From Vicia villosa (taxonomy: Eukaryota > Streptophyta > Magnoliopsida > Fabales > Fabaceae), in assembly GCF_029867415.1 (NCBI RefSeq), contig NW_026705157.1, positions 1 to 64,000 on the forward strand: DNA of 64,000 bases, read 5' to 3'. The notes under the pieces were generated by a model. It was not told the origin of the DNA and did not search any database. It saw only the letters and a list, made by a program, of their open reading frames with translations. The translations under genes were made by a program, and so were the position numbers. Position 1 is the first letter of the stretch, and each line of letters opens with the position of its first letter. Positions 58,307-64,000 of this stretch are shown piece after piece.

Positions 58307-59330
58307 TTGTCCCGGCAGTCCTGACTGCCAGGACCTGCCGATAAAAAATTCGAAGTTGCATTTACATTATCTGTGCCACTGTTAGATAGCTGTTCCCTGC
58401 GGCGTTTACGTTCTAACTGACCATCACCATTTTCTTCTTCGAAAACTTCAGAGCAGGAAGGATGGGTGCTACCAATCAAAGGAGACTTAAGCTGAGTAGG
58501 ATTATGAGAGTTGTGTTGGGAGGCTAGGTTATTATTAGCAATTTTAGGAGTGATAGTTTTTGGTTTAAATTTGTGAGGTCTAGTATTTAAGTTACTGGTT
58601 TTTTGCTTTAGTGTGGTGGTATTTTTCTTTAGCTCTTCAGCGGAACTGGTTTGAGAAAAAACGATGCTGTTAGGGTGAAGAGATTCAGAATTATGCATGC
58701 TGGTATTTTGTGGGTTTATGATTGGTTGAGTTAAAATAGGTGGGCCAGGGGAATTTTGGTACAAAAAAGAGGTGGGATTCGACAGCCACGTAGGCAGCGA
58801 AGTCTGCATGTTTGGTTTAGGTAGTGGGGGGGGGGGGGGGGGGCAGCGTCATTTATGGCCAATGATTTGTGTGTAATATTGTCTCCCAAGATTCCTTCCG
58901 AAAAGGGCATATTCTTTATGGCTGCATCTGGCCGTTGACCGATAATGATGGACTGCATTAAGTTGATTTGACACTGAGTTAATGCATCATTATGGTCATA
59001 AATCCCAATAGCTGAGTCTCCTGAAACACGTTGAGCCAAGTGGTCCCCACCAGGCGGGCCCTCAAAGCCAGATGCGTGTGTACGAGCGTGGTGGGCACGC
59101 GCCGATTGGTCTCCCATGCAGTGCTGTTCATCAGAATTACGATCCCTCATGAATTGTTGTGCAGCATTACTACCAGTACCTTCCTCCTTCAACCAACGTG
59201 AACTTGGACCAATATTATGTCTTCTATTGTCTACTCTAAGATCAATAGACCAACCTCTCAATCCATTATCTTCCTCCATAGCAAACCGAATTTCACACTT
59301 CTGTTCTGAATGACCCAAAATGCCACATAC
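58303..59330 (-). pseudogene. LINE ORF1 remainder with CCHC knuckle, frameshifted
   Basis: RNA-binding ORF1 of a plant L1. The surviving part begins at the knuckle (CFVCGILGHSEQKC), whose first residues come from the target duplication (59331 onward). The frame is open to 58731. A run of 18 C residues in ORF1 orientation (plus-strand G, 58826-58843) lies within it, and the downstream frame (58809-58303, Ser/Asn/Pro-rich) is different. The usual N-terminal DUF4283-type domain is missing because of 5' truncation. Confidence 0.85.
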
Positions 59331-59364
59331 AAAACATCTATAACTTAAAACTAACATTTATGCC

Positions 59365-61557
59365 ATTTCTATTAAAGAGAAGAATAAGATGAATAGAATG
59401 GTAACTCTCACTTCTCTAAAGGGTGATATTCTTAATAGCAGGGAGAGTATTACTAAGGAAATTGTTGATTTCTATACTACTCTGGTTGGAACCAATTCTA
59501 GTTCCTTGCAGGGTATAGATAGGAACTGTATGTTGAATGGGAGCAGACTTTTTAGAGATGATTCTCTGGATTTGATCAAACCTATTACTGAAGCTGAAAT
59601 CTGGATTGCTCTGGAGAATATAGGTAATACCAAGTCACCGGGAGTAGATGGATTTAACTCCTTCTTCTTTAAGGAGACGTGGCAAATAGTGAAGAGGGAT
59701 GTTAGAGCTGCAATTCATGAGTTTTTTAATACTGGAAGAATGCACAAGGGATTCAATTGCTCACTCATAACTCTTATCCCCAAATCTGGAGAAGCAAAGA
59801 CAGTTAAGGATTGGAGACCAATAGCTTGTTGTAGCACTCTATACAAAATTATTTCCAAGATTATGACTAGGAGATTGGGGAAGTGCATCAATTCTATTGT
59901 TAATGAGAACCAATCTGCCTTCATCCCCGGAAGACTTATTCAAGACAATATATTACTGGCCTAGGAGCTGATTCGAGGATATGGAAGAAAGCACATCTCC
60001 CCTAGGTGCATGATCCAGATGGATATTCAGAAAGCCTACGACACTGTGGAATGGCCTGCTTTGCATCAAATCATGTGTCACCTGGATTTCCCTCAGAAGT
60101 TTATAGACTGGACCCTGGCCTGTGTAACTACTGTTTCTTACAGGTTCTCTATTCATGGCAGCCCGAGTGAGATTCTCAAAGCTAAGAGGGGACTGAGGCA
60201 GGGGGATCCTATCTCCCCCCTCTTGTTTGTTTTGATTATGGAGTATCTCCAAAGATCCTTGCAAACTCTGAAGAATGTAAAGGACTTCAAGTATCATCCC
60301 AGATGCGCCAAATTGAACATTATCAACATTTGTTTTGCTGACGATATACTTTTATTTTCCAGGGCTGACTCTCAATCTGTCAGAGTTCTCATGGGGAAGA
60401 TTGAAGATTTTGCTCACACTACAGGGCTCCATATGAGCAAACCTAAGAGCAAGATCTACCTTGGAGGCGTAGAGGCAAATACTGCCCAGTTGCTACTACA
60501 GATTACAAACTTTCAGATGGGAAGTTTGCCGTTCAAGTACCTTGGAGTACCACTTGATAGCAAGAAACTTACCATAGCAAACTGCCAGCCGCTAATTGAT
60601 AGAATGCTTGGGAGACTTCACCACTGGTGCACTCTTATGCTATCCTATGCGGGGAGATTACAATTGATAAAAAGCATTATCTTTGCTATTGTTAATTACT
60701 GGTTGCAGGTCTTTCCATTACCTAAGAAGGTGCTTGCTCATGTGGAGAGCCTATGCAGGAGATTCTTATGGACTGGCCAGGAGAATGAGAGCAGAAAAGC
60801 CCCTATCTCTTGGGAGAAGGTGTGTGACCCAATTGCAGCTGGAGGCCTCAGTGTTACTGATCTAGGAATGTGGAATCGAGCAACAATAGGAAAAATGCTT
60901 TGGGACTTAAGCCACAAGAAGGATAGACTGTGGATTCATTGGGTGAGTCACTTCTACTTAAGGAACCACTTGGTGGAAACTTATCAGATCAAACAGAATG
61001 TATCTTGGACCATTAAGGCTGTATTTAAACACAGACAGACTCTAACTAGCACTGATGCTTGGAGGAAGTTCCAACAAATTGGTCAGTACCACACGAGGAC
61101 CATGTACCTAGCACTTAGAGAAGAGAAGCAAGATGTTCCATGGAAGAATCTCATGAGGGGCAACCTCGCAAGACCGCGAGCTATTTTTGTTTTTTGGATG
61201 GCTTGCCACAACCGGTTATTTACCAAAGATAGGCTTATCAGATTTGGTATTGCCAACGATGGCAAGTGTGTTTTTTGTGGTGGAATTGAGTCCTGTAACC
61301 ATCTGTTCTATGAATGTAGGGGGACTAGAGAGATTTGGAAGAAGTGCTTGGACTGGTTGCATTTGCAGCACCACCCGAGAGATTGGACGCAGGAATTAGA
61401 GTGGATCAATCTTCATGTAAGAGGAAAGAGCAATCGGGCTAGAATGTTGAAACTCTATGCTACTGAAACTCTATATCATGTTTGGATTTGGCGCAATAGA
61501 CGGGTTTCCAACAGGAGGCAAGGCTTGATGTTAATTTCAGTCATATTAGAGACATAG
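59365..61557 (+). pseudogene. Truncated LINE ORF2 (RT, zf-RVT) with one stop
   Basis: The frame from 59389 carries the RT N-terminal region (NTKSPGVDGFNSFFFKETW, LITLIPKSG, DWRPIACCSTLYKI, NENQSAFIPGRLIQDNILLA) to a TAG at 59962-59964. It continues in the same phase with MDIQKAYDTVEW, GLRQGDPISPLLF, CFADDILLFSRAD and a zinc-binding region (PRAIFVFWMACHNRLFTKD, CVFCGGIESCNHLFYEC), ending at 61557. The single stop and missing endonuclease make it non-functional. Otherwise it is well preserved, suggesting a fairly young insertion. Confidence 0.92.
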
Positions 61558-61717
61558 TCAAGGAACGTTCCAAGAGGAACAGGAAACTATGGGCTTTTTG
61601 TAATACTCTTTGAAACTGTGGCGTGTAATCCTTAGTCTTTTGGATGCTTGGATCTTAGGATCTGCGTGTAATCATTGTTTTTGGGAATTAATATATTCTT
61701 TATTTTTCTCCAAAAAG
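61558..61717 (+). other. 3' UTR of the plus-strand LINE
   Basis: Noncoding tail from the ORF2 stop to the A-rich end, bounded by the 12 bp duplication. No polyadenylation signal beyond aataa-like motifs is obvious. Confidence 0.7.
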
Positions 61718-61729
61718 AACATTTATGCC

Positions 61730-63040
61730 GTTCTTTTTTCTTCTGTCGTTTATCAGTATTGTAGAGAAAATGAAGTACTAAAAACCCACATAGGATTAAG
61801 TGGATACAACTTACAGAATGGTTTATAAGTCGTGTGATGTTTCCCTTATCTGTTGCATCAATTAACACTTCCTTACTTGTGGTGAACAACTGCATAATAT
61901 ATTTCATTTGGTATTAAGATCATTTCCTTTGGTATTAAGATAAAAAGTATACTGAATCCAAATGAAACATGATAGAGTTTTGTATGACCCTATGAAATAT
62001 ATACTACCTGCTTTATTTTGCTTTGAAAAACAAACATCAGTTTTGAAACTTAGGATTTGGATTGATTTAGAACATGGAATTCATATAAACAGTAGGATAA
62101 AAATGTTCAGGGATATTTTTCACCCATGTTCAGACTTAAGATCTCTATATTTAAATCTATCAAAAACACTTTGAGATATAAATAACTTCACCAACACATG
62201 TCTGATAAATAAAAACATTGAAAACGGAGACTTCTAAAAAACACAAAGTTTATAACACTCCATAAATCATCTGGTTAAGAACAAAATACTACAAATATAT
62301 TAAAAGCAAGCAGAAAATGATTTCAAATAATAAGCAAAGAAAGATGAAACATATATGATGCCGGCGAAATATTATCCGGTTAAGAATAACATAGGATGGA
62401 TAAATGAAAGCATTATAAAATGATATCAAATAATAAGGAAAGAAAGATGACGGCAGAAGAAAGAAGAAAAATTCCATGCAGCCGAAAAAACTATGGAAAC
62501 GAAGATGAAAAGAAACATTTTGCTTGATAAAATGGAAATGAATAATATAAAAGAGTTTGATGGTCAGTTTTGTGGAAGAGAATGAATTTATAGATGGAGG
62601 GAAGGAATTGGAAGGAACTTTGGTTCAAATTGCCTAACTTAGGTTTGCTTGGAATGACTAAAAGCAACGTGTTAAATGGACTACCTATTCCAATAAAAAT
62701 ATAATTAATTAGGGCTAAAGGCAATTGAATAGGTTTAGGTGTGTAATAATTACGTTTAGGGTTAATGAAAGGTTACTAAATAATTATAATATTTATTTGT
62801 TAATTTAAATATTAAGGGAGATGCAAATACTTTTATGTCCCCGTTTATCACTCTCAAAATGGTGATAAGAGGGATAATTAAAAGATTTCATATGTATTCT
62901 ACTTTATTATATTAAAAGTAGATATAATTATTAATAACCTGATAATAATAAAACTTAAACCCCTTATTAACTTAATAACCCCAACCTAATAATAACCAAA
63001 ATAAATAATTAATCCAATAGTTAGAAATTGATAAATAAAT
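61730..63040 (-). repeat. Ogre-like LTR fragment, middle to distal part
   Basis: Residual LTR sequence between the plus-strand LINE and the MITE. It is AT-rich with no coding frame. It is assigned to the LTR because it connects without another boundary to the LTR end at 63687. Confidence 0.6.
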
Positions 63041-63334
63041 GGGTTAATGAACTTTTTGGTCCCTCTAAATATTGCAGATTTCGTTTTTAGTCCCTCCAAA
63101 ATTTTCCATTAAGAAATCGTCCCTCCAAAATTTTTCGTCTAAACTATTGGTCCCTAACGTCAAATTTGCTAGAGATCAGCTACGAATTTAGCCACCGATT
63201 AGCTACGAAATTTGACGTTAAGGACCAATAGTTCTGAAGAAAATTTTTGAAGGGACGATTTCTTGAAGGAAAATTTTGGAGGGACTAAAAACGAAATTTG
63301 AAATATTTAAAGGGACGAAAAAGTTCATTAACCC
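63041..63334. mobile_element. Mutator-like MITE (294 bp)
   Basis: Inverted repeat with arms of about 130 bp each: gggttaatgaactttttggtccct at the left and its near-perfect complement at the right, around a short core at about 63170-63200. Flanked by exact 9 bp duplications taaataaat (63032-63040 and 63335-63343), the Mutator-superfamily duplication length. It has no coding capacity and would form a long hairpin RNA if transcribed. Confidence 0.88.
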
Positions 63335-63343
63335 TAAATAAAT

Positions 63344-63687
63344 TGTAAAAATTGAAATACCTAAGATAAATAGGTGGGCCAAACATTTCAATATTCAGCC
63401 CCAATGAATTTTAACCACACCCCTTTTTCTTTGTATGAGCCCTTTAGACAATAATAACCCATTATATTTAAAATAGATTGCGAGAATAAAACCCAAAATA
63501 AAATATGTAGGCCCAATGTTTGGGGCCCCAGTATCTACGCCTCTATTTTAATTCTAACCAATTTATAAGAGAATGAGTTTAACAATAGAGATGTTAGACC
63601 CTGTGGCTCCCCTTTTTTTTTTGTATATCCCTAAGGAATTAATTTTAACAAGACGTAAAAAGATCGGGTAAATTTTGGGGTATGACA
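63344..63687 (-). repeat. Ogre-like LTR fragment, start of LTR
   Basis: In element orientation begins TGTCATACCCCAAAATTTACCC at 63687. It includes short a/t runs and no gene. It is followed by the tctaa duplication. Confidence 0.8.
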
Positions 63688-63692
63688 TCTAA

Positions 63693-63721
63693 AACATCCA
63701 GAGTCATCCGTTAGTGTCTAG
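63693..63721 (+). pseudogene. Last codons of the gene interrupted at 46665
   Basis: Joining 46665 to 63693, leaving out the second tctaa, keeps the reading frame: the codons before the insertion (RSVDNIMRCL) continue as KHPESSVSV and end at TAG 63719-63721. The in-phase continuation supports both the insertion boundaries and the reality of the split gene. Confidence 0.65.
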
Positions 63722-63909
63722 GTTTTCATGTTTTGGAGTACTGTTTATTTTTGTTGTTTGTCATTTGATGTTTGTTAACTATGTTTGTTTGTTATTGATG
63801 TTATTTTATTTTCTTTACCTAATCGAAACATGTACTAGCAAAAAAGATGATGCAATAAAAAATGCGTGTGTCCAAAATATGCAAATAATACAACCATAAA
63901 AACATAATT
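63722..63909. other. Intergenic, T-rich, no gene seen
   Basis: T-rich sequence after the split gene's stop, perhaps its 3' UTR, converging with the frame that ends at 63910. Confidence 0.4.
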
Positions 63910-64000
63910 CTACATAGGCCCTCCACGGGAAACATCGGCCAACCTAGCTAAAATAGTATGAACCTCACAATCAGGGTTCACCAAACTCATGAGGCTATCT
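63910..64000 (-). CDS. 3' end of an unidentified ORF running off the window
   Basis: Minus-strand frame of 29 codons open from the window edge to a TAG at 63910-63912, ending VSRGGPM. The composition (VNPDCEVHTILARLADV) looks like real protein, but I cannot assign a family from this little. It converges on the decayed gene's end at 63721 and may belong to the same older repeat unit. Confidence 0.4.
   Translation of the reverse strand, partial: DSLMSLVNPDCEVHTILARLADVSRGGPM

Larger units (their letters stand above)
54217..59330 (-). mobile_element. L1-type LINE on minus strand, 5'-truncated
   Basis: Non-LTR retrotransposon with the ORF1 remainder, ORF2 and a short A-tail (plus-strand T-run at 54215-54223). 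The flanking duplications are 16 bp, aaaacatctataactt at 54201-54216 and 59331-59346. The 5' end is truncated inside ORF1 at its zinc knuckle; the first knuckle residues are actually encoded by the target duplication. It sits in the old Ogre-like LTR. Confidence 0.92.
59365..61717 (+). mobile_element. L1-type LINE on plus strand, 5'-truncated
   Basis: Second LINE, head to head with the first. It starts inside ORF2 (endonuclease absent) and ends in a 3' UTR with a short A-rich tail (ccaaaaag at 61710-61717). The exact 12 bp duplications are aacatttatgcc at 59353-59364 and 61718-61729. Its left duplication lies only six bases from the right duplication of the first LINE. It has no RNase H domain, so it belongs to another L1 lineage. 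Confidence 0.92.
46666..63687 (-). mobile_element. Ogre-like solo LTR expanded to 17 kb by later insertions
   Basis: The two ends of one LTR: the left begins TGTAGCAACC (46666). The right ends GGGGTATGACA (63687), which in element orientation is TGTCATACCCCAAAATTTACCC, the Ogre/Tat-type start. Both ends are flanked by tctaa (46661-46665 and 63688-63692). Bases 46700-46810 share gagtcgccaccca and gggaaggtgttag blocks with the Ogre LTR at 14384-14545, in the same orientation. The LTR pieces are 46666-47797, an uncertain stretch before 52467, about 54016-54216, 59347-59364, 61730-63040 and 63344-63687. No gag or pol of this element is present, so it is a solo LTR. Confidence 0.8.

Noticed and set aside
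61632..62724. Minus-strand frames near 61632-61907, 62289-62477 and 62491-62724 as a continuation of LINE ORF1 or a host gene
   Set aside because: A stop lies directly upstream of the knuckle once the second LINE is removed, and these frames show no L1 ORF1 motifs; they are residual LTR sequence.
1..64000. tRNA, rRNA or other classical RNA genes
   Set aside because: I saw no tRNA-like cloverleaf boxes or rRNA segments; the tRNA-like matches are the retroelement primer binding sites.

Overview
The window is a repeat-dense stretch of a plant nuclear genome with no recognisable cellular gene. Nearly every open frame belongs to a transposable element. A ~21 kb Ogre-type Ty3/gypsy element, with an extra ORF1, a pro-RT intron, dual RNase H and 4.8 kb LTRs, sits with SIRE/Maximus-type Ty1/copia elements, plant L1 LINEs, a CACTA transposon and small MITE- and Helitron-like pieces. 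This mix is what legumes with large genomes (tribe Fabeae: pea, vetch, faba bean, lentil, grass pea) carry. The species is my inference.

Left block (1-31451), a three-level nest. A CACTA DNA transposon on the minus strand (27559-31451, terminus at 31451) is interrupted inside its transposase gene by a SIRE-type copia element on the plus strand (19068-27558, 5' part outside the window). That element is interrupted in gag by the Ogre element on the minus strand (1-19067). The window opens inside the Ogre 3' LTR, so about 2 kb of that LTR lies off the left edge. In its own orientation Ogre reads: 5' LTR (19067-14306), tRNA-Arg-type PBS, ORF1 with a plant-mobile-domain-like protein (frameshifted), gag-pro, a 263 bp intron, RT-RH-aRH-INT, a 3' UTR with tandem repeats, and the 3' LTR.

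Middle block (31452-45831). A short GC-rich hAT-like remnant lies beside the CACTA end. An old ~2.2 kb copia-type LTR (32490-32808 plus 43924-45826) is split by a complete second SIRE-type element on the minus strand (32809-43918) with perfect 5 bp target duplications (actat).

Right block (45832-64000). A decayed gene of unknown family (46338-46665, last codons at 63693-63721) is split by one Ogre-like LTR whose two ends are 17 kb apart (46666 and 63687) and flanked by a matching tctaa duplication. Five later insertions swell this LTR: an AT-rich Helitron-like tract (from 47798), a solo copia LTR (52467-54010, gattg duplications), a 5'-truncated L1 LINE on the minus strand (54217-59330, 16 bp duplications), a second 5'-truncated L1 LINE on the plus strand (59365-61717, 12 bp duplications), and a Mutator-like MITE (63041-63334, 9 bp duplications). 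The last 91 bases hold the 3' end of another frame.

Points most worth a second look: a 55-codon two-membrane-segment ORF that is the first ATG downstream of the Ogre LTR TATA box; mosaic divergence between the two Ogre LTRs (about 8% in one 0.6 kb block, below 0.5% elsewhere), centred on that ORF; a Ty1-like +1 frameshift candidate and a stop codon shared by both SIRE copies; and twelve palindromes arranged as 21 bp pairs in the solo LTR. All comparisons were made by eye.
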